5,489 nucleotides of DNA from Pseudomonadota bacterium (lineage in GTDB: Bacteria > Pseudomonadota > Alphaproteobacteria > SMXQ01): positions 1 through 5,489 of the forward strand of contig JADFPK010000137.1 in NCBI GenBank assembly GCA_022562375.1. The letters run 5' to 3'. A program made the translations under genes and the position numbers. The notes beneath the pieces are model-generated. The model was given only the letters and a program-made list of their open reading frames with translations, made no database searches and was not told the DNA's origin. Below, one piece after another: positions 1 to 5,475 of the stretch (position 1 is its first letter; each line of letters starts with the position of its first letter).

Positions 1-195
1 ACCGGGGGGTTCGGAATCGGCGCCGTCCGGTCGCTCCGCCGGGGCGTCCGTGTCCGGGAGCAGCGGTGACTCGTCCTGTCTGCCGCTGGGCCGGCTGCCC
101 TTGGCATCGACGACCGCCGCCATCGGGGCGCCGGCAGCGTTGCCGGCGCCGGCCGGGGCCGGCCCTGACAGAGGTGATTCTATCGGTAAAATCAT
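1..195 (-). CDS. Partial hypothetical protein, Ala/Gly/Pro-rich N-terminus, runs off left edge
   Basis: Reading leftward from an ATG at 193-195, the frame is open for all 65 codons to the window edge, so only the N-terminus is visible. It begins MILPIESPLSG and continues as a low-complexity, probably disordered segment rich in Ala, Gly, Pro and acidic residues. It has no recognisable domain, signal peptide or membrane segment. The first ten codons are AT-rich and later ones mostly end in G or C, which suits a real gene start in a GC-rich genome. An in-frame TAA lies 17 codons upstream and no other ATG intervenes, so this ATG is the natural start. The ribosome binding site is weak (GGA five bases upstream). 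A good sigma70-like promoter at 286-314 points into it, leaving an untranslated leader of roughly 80 bases. Function is unknown. Such N-termini occur in many unrelated proteins, so no name is given. Confidence 0.5.
   Translation of the reverse strand, partial: MILPIESPLSGPAPAGAGNAAGAPMAAVVDAKGSRPSGRQDESPLLPDTDAPAERPDGADSEPPG
127..164. repeat. GC-rich perfect hairpin plus adjacent palindrome
   Basis: Positions 127-136 and 141-150 form a perfect 10-bp inverted repeat (GGCGCCGGCA / TGCCGGCGCC) around a 4-base loop. Directly beside it, 151-164 is a second inverted repeat, GGCCGG-GG-CCGGCC. Both lie in the Ala/Gly-rich start of the leftward partial gene, some 30-70 bases after its start codon. 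No T-run follows on either strand, so it is not a standard intrinsic terminator. It may be only a by-product of Gly/Ala codons in GC-rich DNA, or an mRNA structure that affects early translation. Confidence 0.55.
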
Positions 196-377
196 ACCCG
201 TCCACGTTCCAGTTATCGTGAGAATAAAATAGCATTTAGGGGGTTAAAAAGAAGTAAAACGGGCGGACTGTATAATATAAACGTTATTCTATATTTGCTT
301 TATATTTGTTTCAAACTTACGTACAATTTTATTTATTCATCGTTCGCTCGCGTTACTTGGGGGAAAGTCTCATGAAA
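196..377. other. AT-rich intergenic region
   Basis: This stretch separates the leftward partial gene from the end of the hydrolase gene. It is much richer in A and T than the rest of the window, especially 228-340. It holds a tandem 8-base repeat (TATATTTG at 290-297 and 301-308, an 11-base period, about one helical turn) and a sigma70-like promoter pointing left. No gene was found in it, and no clear terminator with a stem and T-run follows the hydrolase stop codon at 378. Confidence 0.7.
286..314 (-). promoter_or_regulatory. Candidate sigma70-like promoter for the leftward partial gene
   Basis: On the minus strand, TTGAAA (309-314, 5 of 6 matches to TTGACA) is followed after exactly 17 bases by TAGAAT (286-291, 5 of 6 matches to TATAAT). 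Transcription would begin near 279 and run into the ATG at 195. The surroundings are AT-rich, as expected of a strong promoter, although AT-rich DNA also yields such matches by chance. An overlapping weaker pair, TTGTAC then 16 bases then TATAAA, lies just upstream. Confidence 0.5.
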
Positions 378-1187
378 TCAATCGCCAAAGGTTTTGCGGA
401 TGAAGCCGATCACCGCTTCCGCCGCCCCGTGCATGTACAAATCATTATGGCCCGCCTCGGCGAAATACGCCGCCGACTTCGGCTCGGGAGCGGCCGTAAA
501 CAGCTTTCGGCCATTGCCGACGGGCACCACCCGGTCGCGCTCGCCATGGAGGAAGAACAGCGGCGCCTTGACGTCGCCGATCTTGGCCATCGAATCGAAG
601 CGGTCCCACAGCAGATAGCGCACCGGCGCGAAGGGAAAGCGCGAGGCCGCGATGTCGGCGGCGGAGGTGAAGGGCGCCTCGAGCACGACGGCGCCGGGCG
701 TCCCCTCGGTGGCCAGCTGCACGGCGACGCCCGAGCCCAGCGATTCGCCGTAGAACACGGTCCGCCGGGCCGCGATGCCCTCCCCGGCGACGAACGCCAC
801 CGCCGCCCGGCCGTCCTGGTAAAGACCTTCTTCCGTCGGCTTTCCGGGATTGCCGGCGTAGCCCCGGTAGCTCAACAGCAGCACCCCGAAGCCGGCGTCG
901 ATATAGGGGCGGACCTTGGCGGCGCGAAATCCGATGTGGCCGGCGTTGCCGTGGAAATAGAGGATCACCGGCAGCGCGTCCGATCGCGGCGCCCGGTACC
1001 AGGCCAAAAGATCGAGACCGTCCTTGGTCTTCACACTTACCTCGACCATCTCCGGCACGCCGAAGTCCGCCGGCTCGGGCTTGCCGGTGTCGGGGAAATA
1101 CATCAGATGGCGCTGGAAGACGGAGAGTGCGCCGACCAACGCGCCATAGGTGATGAAACCGACGGCCAGGAATCTAAACACTCTCAC
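378..1187 (-). CDS. Membrane-anchored alpha/beta hydrolase, BEM46/ABHD13-like
   Basis: This is a complete 269-residue serine hydrolase of the alpha/beta fold. Residues about 5-24 are a hydrophobic segment followed by QRHLMYFP, the usual N-terminal anchor and linker of the BEM46-like family, so the enzyme probably faces the periplasm while tethered to the inner membrane. The oxyanion-hole motif HGNAG is at 79-83, the nucleophile elbow GESLG at 147-151 (Ser149), the acid is probably Asp218 in HGERDRVVP, and the catalytic His is His247 in AGHNDL. The triad is intact and length is normal for the family. The start is GTG, with GGGAG five bases upstream; a second GTG two codons later is possible. 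It is transcribed away from the ThDP enzyme gene across a shared 200-base region. The substrate is unknown: homologues are annotated as esterases, lipases or peptidases on weak grounds. Confidence 0.93.
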   Translation of the reverse strand: MRVFRFLAVGFITYGALVGALSVFQRHLMYFPDTGKPEPADFGVPEMVEVSVKTKDGLDLLAWYRAPRSDALPVILYFHGNAGHIGFRAAKVRPYIDAGFGVLLLSYRGYAGNPGKPTEEGLYQDGRAAVAFVAGEGIAARRTVFYGESLGSGVAVQLATEGTPGAVVLEAPFTSAADIAASRFPFAPVRYLLWDRFDSMAKIGDVKAPLFFLHGERDRVVPVGNGRKLFTAAPEPKSAAYFAEAGHNDLYMHGAAEAVIGFIRKTFGD

Positions 1188-1202
1188 CGCTTCTCCCGGA
1201 CT

Positions 1203-1243
1203 TGGGTAACCCAGGGCGGTTCCTGTCCACCAAGAACCGCTCT
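1203..1243. repeat. Palindrome and hairpin in the hydrolase leader
   Basis: Two inverted repeats lie close upstream of the hydrolase start. TGGGT-A-ACCCA occupies 1203-1213. A longer hairpin has arms 1213-1222 and 1234-1243 (core GCGGTTC / GAACCGC, extended to 10 pairs with one G-T wobble) around an 11-base loop. They share position 1213, so only one could fold fully at a time as RNA. They sit about 15-55 bases before the GTG start on the minus strand and could be repressor sites or a leader structure. No T-run is seen, so a terminator is unlikely. Confidence 0.45.
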
Positions 1244-1250
1244 AACCATC

Positions 1251-1287
1251 GACCGATACTCCCCCGTAGTCTAGACTATGATCGGTC
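1251..1287. promoter_or_regulatory. Candidate operator: 12-bp perfect palindrome between flanking inverted repeats
   Basis: TAGTCTAGACTA at 1267-1278 is a perfect palindrome, and GACCGAT (1251-1257) is mirrored by ATCGGTC (1281-1287). The two symmetries are not concentric (centres near 1272.5 and 1269), so they may be separate sites. They lie between the divergent hydrolase and ThDP enzyme genes, a typical place for a dimeric repressor or activator to control one or both. No regulator gene lies in the window and no regulator can be named. I found no convincing -35/-10 pair for either gene here. Confidence 0.4.
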
Positions 1288-1387
1288 ATGGCGCGAGGGC
1301 ATCGCGTATCCCGCGCCTCGCCGGTTGCGATAAATTCGCCAGCGCTAGATGAAATGGGAACGGTCCATCGCCTGACCGAAAAAGTGA

Positions 1388-3016
1388 ATGACGAATGATT
1401 CCGCCAATGGCCGGACCGGTGGGCGCATACTCGTCGATGCGCTCAGGATTCACGGCGCCGACACCATCTTTTCCGTCGCCGGCGAAAGTTATCTCGCCCT
1501 CCTCGACGCGCTCTATGACGTCCAGAACGATGTCCGCCTGATCACCTGCCGCAAGGAAACCGGCGCCTCCAACATGGCCGAGGCCTATGGCAAGCTGACC
1601 GGCAAACCCGGAATCTGCGTCGTCACCCGCGGTCCGGGGGCCTGCCACGCCAGCATCGGGGTCCATACCGCGTTCCAGGACTCGACGCCGATGATCCTGC
1701 TGATCGGTGACGTGCCGCGCCATGAGACCGAGCGCGAATCCTTCCAGGAAGTCGATTACGGCTTCATGTATGCGCCGCTCGCCAAGTGGGTGGTGCGCAT
1801 CGACCAGCCCCGGCGCATCCCGGAATTGATCGCCCGGGCGTTTCGTACCGCGACCTCGGGCCGGGCCGGGCCGGTGGTGGTGGTGTTGCCCGAAGACATG
1901 CTGTCCGAGATCTGCGAGGTCCCCGACACCCGGCCCTATGAAGCCACCCATGCCCATCCGGGCGATGGCGACATGGCGAAGTTGCGCGCGCTCCTCGGGG
2001 CCGCGGCCCGCCCGGTGATGATCGTCGGCGGCAGCGGCTGGAGCGAGGAAGCCTGCCGGGGCATCGTCGAATTCGCCGGCGCCAACGCGCTTCCGGTGTG
2101 CTGCTCGTTCCGCCGTCAACACATTTTCGACAACGACCATCCGAGCTACGCCGGCACGCTGGGCTTCAGCGCGACGCCGGCCCTGGTGCAACGGATCCGG
2201 GAGGCCGACCTCATCCTCACCGTCGGCGCCCGGCTCGGCTCGATGACGACCCAGAGTTACGGCCTGATCTCGGCGCCGACGCCCGCCCAAACCCTCATCC
2301 ACGTCCACGCCGACGCCAACGAGATCGGCCGTGTCTACCAGCCGGCGCTTGGAATCCAGTCCGGCATGGCGGAGTTCGCCGGCCGGGCGGCGGCGCTCGA
2401 GCCCATTTCCGCCCCGCCGTGGCGCGACTGGCGCGAAGCGGCGCGCCGGGATTTTCTGCGATCCCTGGAGCCCGAGGCCTATGACGGCAAACTCGATCTC
2501 GGCCGGATCATGGTGGCCTTGCGCGAGAGGCTGCCGGACGACGCCATCATCACCACCGAAGCCGGCAATTTCAGCGGCTGGACCCACCGTTTCCTGACCT
2601 TCCGCCGCCTCAACAGCCAGCTTGGCCCGACCAGCGGCGCCATGGCCTACGGCGTGCCGGCGGCGATCGCCGCCAAATTCGTCCACCCCGATAGGGTCGT
2701 CGTCGGATGTTCCGGCGACGGCGGATTCCTGATGTCGGAGAACGAGATCGCCACGGCGATGCACTATGGCCTCGACCCCATCTTCCTGGTGTTCAACAAC
2801 CGCACCTACGGCACCATCCGCCTGCATCAGCAGCGCCATTACCCCGGCCGGACCATCGGCACCGACCTCACCAATCCGGATTTCGCCGCCCTCGCCAAGG
2901 CCTATGGCGCCTTCGGCGAGACCGTGACCGAGACGGCGGAATTCGCCCCGGCCTTCGAGCGCGCGCTGGCGGCGAGGACCGCGGCGGTCATCGAGTTGCG
3001 CATGGACCCGGTCTGA
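1388..3016 (+). CDS. ThDP-dependent enzyme, acetolactate synthase-like, substrate unknown
   Basis: This is a complete 542-residue member of the acetolactate synthase/decarboxylase superfamily. An N-terminal Pyr domain (about 11-175) carries the catalytic Glu57 in RKETGASNMAEAYG, which activates the ThDP cofactor. It also carries FQEVD (119-123), matching the conserved FQE of acetolactate synthases. A central domain (about 196-325) is the type that binds FAD in some relatives. The C-terminal PP domain (about 385-540) has GDG (443-445) and, about 25 residues later, NN (470-471), the classical Mg-ThDP motif. Glu57 argues against glyoxylate carboligase, which lacks this Glu. No small regulatory subunit or other branched-chain amino acid gene is adjacent, so the biosynthetic IlvB role is unlikely. 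The start fits the family N-terminus (GGRILVDALRIHGADTIF); the ribosome binding site is weak and purine-rich. It ends 21 bases before the convergent radical SAM gene. The reaction is probably decarboxylation or carboligation of a 2-oxo acid. Confidence 0.93.
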   Translation: MTNDSANGRTGGRILVDALRIHGADTIFSVAGESYLALLDALYDVQNDVRLITCRKETGASNMAEAYGKLTGKPGICVVTRGPGACHASIGVHTAFQDSTPMILLIGDVPRHETERESFQEVDYGFMYAPLAKWVVRIDQPRRIPELIARAFRTATSGRAGPVVVVLPEDMLSEICEVPDTRPYEATHAHPGDGDMAKLRALLGAAARPVMIVGGSGWSEEACRGIVEFAGANALPVCCSFRRQHIFDNDHPSYAGTLGFSATPALVQRIREADLILTVGARLGSMTTQSYGLISAPTPAQTLIHVHADANEIGRVYQPALGIQSGMAEFAGRAAALEPISAPPWRDWREAARRDFLRSLEPEAYDGKLDLGRIMVALRERLPDDAIITTEAGNFSGWTHRFLTFRRLNSQLGPTSGAMAYGVPAAIAAKFVHPDRVVVGCSGDGGFLMSENEIATAMHYGLDPIFLVFNNRTYGTIRLHQQRHYPGRTIGTDLTNPDFAALAKAYGAFGETVTETAEFAPAFERALAARTAAVIELRMDPV

Positions 3017-3026
3017 TCGCGCCGCG

Positions 3027-3047
3027 CCGGGCGAACCTCACGCCCGG
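3027..3047. terminator. GC-rich hairpin at convergent gene ends, possible bidirectional terminator
   Basis: CCGGGCG (3027-3033) and CGCCCGG (3041-3047) form a 7-bp all-GC stem around a 7-base loop. The loop contains the radical SAM stop codon (complement of 3038-3040), and the stem begins 11 bases after the ThDP enzyme stop. Its place between two converging genes suits transcription end control, but neither strand shows the T-run of an intrinsic terminator. Part of the stem encodes the last residues of the radical SAM protein, so a chance origin is possible. Confidence 0.4.
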
Positions 3048-3997
3048 GAGCAGGAGCCGCCGCCAAGGACGCAGAACTTGGCGCAATGAGGGTGGTTGAG
3101 GCTGACGCGGCCCGACGCCTCGGCAAGGCTGTGGCCCATCTCGAACGCCGCCTCATAGGGCAGCAGGGTGCACGAGATGACCACCGGCCGGTCGGCGCCC
3201 TTGCGCCGGATCACCATGCGCGAGGTCGCGCACATGATGTCTTGGGGCGAAACGCCGAGGATGGACCAGCACGCCTCGGTGATCTCCGGCACCTCGGCGC
3301 CCACGTCCATTTCCGGGAACAGCACCAGGGCGGCGGGATCGCCGGCGTCGATGGCGATCCCCAACTCGGCGAACAGGGCGGCGTAACCTTGGCGCAAACT
3401 GTCCTCCCCCTCGCCCCAGCGGGTGCGGCCGGCGACATGGACCGTGAAGCCGCACTCGGCGAGCCATCGAAGCCCGTCGATCGTCGGCGGCCAACTCCTG
3501 GGACCGCGCTCGCTCTCATGCAGGCTTTGGCCGTAATGGTCGAGTGAGACGCGAAGGGTAAGGCGGGCGCCGAAGCGCTCCTTGAGGGCGACAAGCGGCG
3601 CCTTCAGCCGCGCCATCGGCGCCATGGCGTTGGTCAGCACCAGGACGCGGAAACCCCGCCGCAGGCTCTCCTCGATGAGCGCGATGATTTCGGGGTTCAT
3701 GAACGGCTCGCCGCCGGTGAAGCCGATCTCCTCGGTGGGCAATTTTTCCCGCGCCATCTCATCGAGATAGGGCCGAAGGTCCTCAAGGGTGAAGTAAACC
3801 AAGTCGTCGTTCCTGGGACTCGATTCGATATAACAGTTCCGGCAGGTCACATTGCAGAGCGTGCCGGTATTGATCCAGAGCGTCGCCAGCGCCACCAGAT
3901 CGACCCCGGCGCGGGGCTGGCCGTCGGCGGTCACGTCCGGGTCGCGGAATTTTCTCTTCGCCCGGGAGGTTGCTGGTGTCAGGGTCGTTTCAGTCAT
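3038..3997 (-). CDS. Radical SAM protein with extra C-terminal cysteine cluster
   Basis: This is a complete 319-residue radical SAM enzyme. CNVTCRNC (Cys48, Cys52, Cys55) is the canonical CX3CX2C motif that binds the 4Fe-4S cluster used to cleave S-adenosylmethionine, and TGGEP (94-98) is the SAM-contacting GGEP motif. The beta strands of the partial TIM barrel follow (VLVLTNAM, TLRVSLDHY, VHVAGRT). The C-terminal third holds Cys256, Cys276, Cys305, Cys309 and Cys316, the last three in CAKFCVLGGGSC at the very end. These may bind an auxiliary Fe-S cluster, as in SPASM/twitch proteins, though the spacing is not the textbook SPASM pattern. There is no strong ribosome binding site. It follows the dioxygenase gene on the same strand after 151 bases and could share its transcript or use a weak promoter in the gap. 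The substrate is unknown: peptide modification and small-molecule chemistry are both possible. Confidence 0.93.
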   Translation of the reverse strand: MTETTLTPATSRAKRKFRDPDVTADGQPRAGVDLVALATLWINTGTLCNVTCRNCYIESSPRNDDLVYFTLEDLRPYLDEMAREKLPTEEIGFTGGEPFMNPEIIALIEESLRRGFRVLVLTNAMAPMARLKAPLVALKERFGARLTLRVSLDHYGQSLHESERGPRSWPPTIDGLRWLAECGFTVHVAGRTRWGEGEDSLRQGYAALFAELGIAIDAGDPAALVLFPEMDVGAEVPEITEACWSILGVSPQDIMCATSRMVIRRKGADRPVVISCTLLPYEAAFEMGHSLAEASGRVSLNHPHCAKFCVLGGGSCSRA

Positions 3998-4031
3998 CGC
4001 TTCGAACGGGTCGTTGCCGGCAAGGCTGTAA

Positions 4032-4059
4032 CATCTACCCGCAAAGGGCGGCGGATCAA
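4032..4059 (-). promoter_or_regulatory. Weak candidate promoter for the radical SAM gene
   Basis: In the 151-base gap upstream of the radical SAM gene, the minus strand has TTGATC (4054-4059), a 16-base spacer and TAGATG (4032-4037). Transcription would start near 4025, giving a leader of about 28 bases. The -35 matches 4 of 6 and the -10 only 3 of 6 consensus bases. The local AT-rich patch (4055-4070) is the best reason to consider it. Otherwise the gap 3998-4148 holds nothing I recognise. Confidence 0.25.
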
Positions 4060-4148
4060 AATCAAATTATCGTGTTGGGCGACGCCATTTCCAGGCCTTG
4101 GGGCGCGGCGGCGGGTCGGTTCGGGCGGCACCGAAGCACGCCCCTGCC

Positions 4149-4979
4149 TCACCGAGCGGGCCGGTCGCCCTTGACCACGACCCGGCGCAGCATCCTGCGG
4201 TGCGACGGATCGAAGCCGGTGCGCCCATGGAGGGTGCAGCGGTTGTCCCACATCACCACATCGCCGACCCGCCAGACATGGGTGTAAATGAAGTCGGACC
4301 GTTCGACGGCGCCGATAAGCGTATCCAGGAGCGCCCTGCTCTCCTCCCGATCGAGACCGACGATGTGATCGGTCATCAGCCGATTGACGTAAAGCGTCTT
4401 GCGGCCGGTTTCGGGATGGGTGGTGACGACGGGATGGGCGAAGCGCGGCGCGTCGGCACTGATCTCGTTTTCCCTGATGGTGGCGTTGGCGTCGTAATCG
4501 TAGACATTCAGCGCCTCGAGGCCGGCGATCTCCGACTTGACCCCGCCGGGGAGTGACTCGTAGGCGGAATAGCAGTTGGCGAACAAGGTATCGCCACCGG
4601 CCGGCGGCACCTCCAGCGCATAGAGCATCGTCAGCTTACCGGGAACCTCGTAATAGCACTGGTCCGAGTGGAGCTGCATCTCGCCGTCGGGCAGCACGCC
4701 TGTCCAATCCTCCTCCTCGACGTTGGAGACCATCATCACCAACGGGTTGGCATGGCTGACGCCGGGCGTCGTGCGCACCTCCTGCAACGCGCCGAATCGC
4801 GAGGCGAAAGCGATCTGCTCCTCGGTCGAGAGCCGCTGGCCCCGAAACACCAGAACCAGGTGTTCGCGCCAGGCGTCGGCGATCCTCGAGAACGTATCCC
4901 CATCGAGGTCCCGACCGAGATCGACGCCGGCGATCTCGGCGCCCAAGGCCTCCGACAGCGGTTTTACGGCTATCGCCAT
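4149..4979 (-). CDS. TauD/TfdA-family Fe(II)/2-oxoglutarate-dependent dioxygenase
   Basis: This is a complete 276-residue cytosolic dioxygenase that should use O2 and 2-oxoglutarate to hydroxylate a small substrate, giving succinate and CO2. The iron-binding triad is intact: His104 and Asp106 in LHSDQ, and His251 in CTLHGRTGF. Thr131 in GGDTLF and Arg266, 15 residues after His251 as in TauD, should bind 2-oxoglutarate. The N-terminus (AIAVKPLSEALGAEIAGVDL) and WDNRCTLH are typical of the family, and the length is normal. I chose the ATG at 4979 because the purine-rich GGAGGAAGG ends seven bases upstream and the family-type sequence starts there; a TTG at 5006 would add nine residues. It lies 100 bases downstream of the RibK-like gene on the same strand. 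The natural substrate (taurine, alkylsulfonate, aryloxyacid, quaternary amine or other) cannot be told from the sequence. No sulfonate transporter or other tau gene is present. Confidence 0.94.
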   Translation of the reverse strand: MAIAVKPLSEALGAEIAGVDLGRDLDGDTFSRIADAWREHLVLVFRGQRLSTEEQIAFASRFGALQEVRTTPGVSHANPLVMMVSNVEEEDWTGVLPDGEMQLHSDQCYYEVPGKLTMLYALEVPPAGGDTLFANCYSAYESLPGGVKSEIAGLEALNVYDYDANATIRENEISADAPRFAHPVVTTHPETGRKTLYVNRLMTDHIVGLDREESRALLDTLIGAVERSDFIYTHVWRVGDVVMWDNRCTLHGRTGFDPSHRRMLRRVVVKGDRPAR

Positions 4980-5010
4980 CTCCTGGCCTTCCTCCGCTTG
5001 ATCCAACCCG

Positions 5011-5039
5011 ATGATACTCCAATTCCCACCGCCGCGCCA
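5011..5039 (-). promoter_or_regulatory. Weak candidate promoter for the dioxygenase gene
   Basis: On the minus strand, TATCAT at 5011-5016 matches the -10 consensus at 5 of 6 positions and would start transcription near 5004, about 25 bases before the chosen ATG. The sequence 17 bases upstream, TGGCGC (5034-5039), matches the -35 consensus at only 3 of 6 positions. It would act only if the dioxygenase is expressed separately from the RibK-like gene. Confidence 0.2.
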
Positions 5040-5043
5040 TCCA

Positions 5044-5079
5044 TCGCCGGGCGCCGGCGACGGGAAAAGCCGCCGGCGG
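5044..5079. repeat. Two GC-rich palindromes in the RibK-like/dioxygenase spacer
   Basis: TCGCCGG-GCG-CCGGCGA (5044-5060) is a 7-bp stem with a 3-base loop. CCGCCGGCGG (5070-5079) is a perfect 10-bp palindrome touching the RibK-like stop codon. In the minus-strand transcript they come directly after that stop and before the dioxygenase ribosome binding site. No T-run follows. They might weaken read-through or stabilise the upstream mRNA, or be chance features of GC-rich spacer DNA. Confidence 0.4.
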
Positions 5080-5475
5080 TCAGATCTCGATCTCGAGCGT
5101 CACCCGGTCGCCGTCGGCCAAGCCAAGGCGCTCGCGGATGCCGATGGCGGCAACGATCTCGATCCGATCGGCGGGATAGCCGGCGACCTCGGGCAAGACC
5201 ACGGCGCCCCTGACGGCGCCCGCGACCGTCACCGGGTAGCACCTGGCGTCGCACCAGGCGGCGTCCGGGGACTCGAGGATTTGGCCCTTTGCCGCCTTGA
5301 CCTGGCGCCAGGCCGACCGCGCGGCCTCCTCCCGGAGGATGACGTTGAGCGTGCCGGGATAGGGATCGATGGCGAAGAGATCGACGAACCGGCGGCGCGC
5401 CCATTCGGTCCGGGTAAAGAAGGCCCCCTCGCCCCGACCGCTCGCCACCACGCCTGAAAGCGTCATCCGCGCCAT
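5080..5475 (-). CDS. DUF120 protein, archaeal-type CTP-dependent riboflavin kinase homologue
   Basis: This complete 131-residue protein matches the DUF120 family, whose characterised member is archaeal RibK (Methanocaldococcus jannaschii MJ0056), a cradle-loop-barrel enzyme that makes FMN from riboflavin using CTP. Visible family features are SGVVASGRGEGAFF near the N-terminus (compare GEVVSGLGEGRYF), PYPGTLNV at 38-45 (Thr42 and Asn44 correspond to the metal/nucleotide-binding residues of the motif), CYPV at 79-82, and the C-terminal signature IEIVAAIGIRERLGLADGDRV at about 105-125. Length is close to that of single-domain archaeal RibK, and the helix-turn-helix domain found on some archaeal versions is absent. 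The ATG has GGAGGG eight bases upstream; the frame stays open to the window edge, but this start fits the family. It is the first visible gene of the leftward run. Bacteria normally make FMN with ATP-dependent RibF, so this may be a spare kinase or act on another substrate. Confidence 0.85.
   Translation of the reverse strand: MARMTLSGVVASGRGEGAFFTRTEWARRRFVDLFAIDPYPGTLNVILREEAARSAWRQVKAAKGQILESPDAAWCDARCYPVTVAGAVRGAVVLPEVAGYPADRIEIVAAIGIRERLGLADGDRVTLEIEI

Noticed and set aside
50..232. 60-codon plus-strand frame starting with GTG
   Set aside because: There is no ribosome binding site, its end runs into AT-rich promoter-like DNA, and the opposite strand has a better-supported start with a promoter.
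271..276. Perfect TATAAT on the plus strand
   Set aside because: No -35 box lies at suitable distance (AAAGAA at 17 bases upstream), and no plus-strand gene follows for over 1 kb.
306..1274. 322-codon open frame on the plus strand opposite the hydrolase
   Set aside because: It is antisense to an intact alpha/beta hydrolase, is Arg/His/Gly-rich without motifs, and starts in AT-rich non-coding DNA.
1288..1398. 36-codon small frame upstream of the ThDP enzyme, overlapping its first 11 bases in another frame
   Set aside because: It has no clear ribosome binding site and no recognisable content. A leader peptide is conceivable but unsupported.
1286..2839. 517-codon open frame on the minus strand opposite the ThDP enzyme
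   Set aside because: It lies antisense to a gene with full family motifs, its translation shows no recognisable domain, and long antisense frames are common in GC-rich DNA.
3086..3547. Plus-strand frames opposite the radical SAM gene
   Set aside because: They are antisense to clear CX3CX2C and GGEP motifs and have no recognisable domain.
1388..4979. Taurine degradation by TauD plus sulfoacetaldehyde acetyltransferase (Xsc)
   Set aside because: The ThDP enzyme lacks the N-terminal pattern I know for Xsc and is shorter, and no taurine transporter, aminotransferase or phosphotransacetylase gene is present.
4980..5006. TTG start giving a 285-residue dioxygenase
   Set aside because: The extra nine residues (MDQAEEGQE) are unlike the family N-terminus, and the ATG at 4979 has a strong ribosome binding site formed by the same bases.
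4668..5457. Plus-strand frames opposite the dioxygenase and RibK-like genes
   Set aside because: They are antisense shadows with low-complexity Arg/Ala/Pro composition and no motifs.
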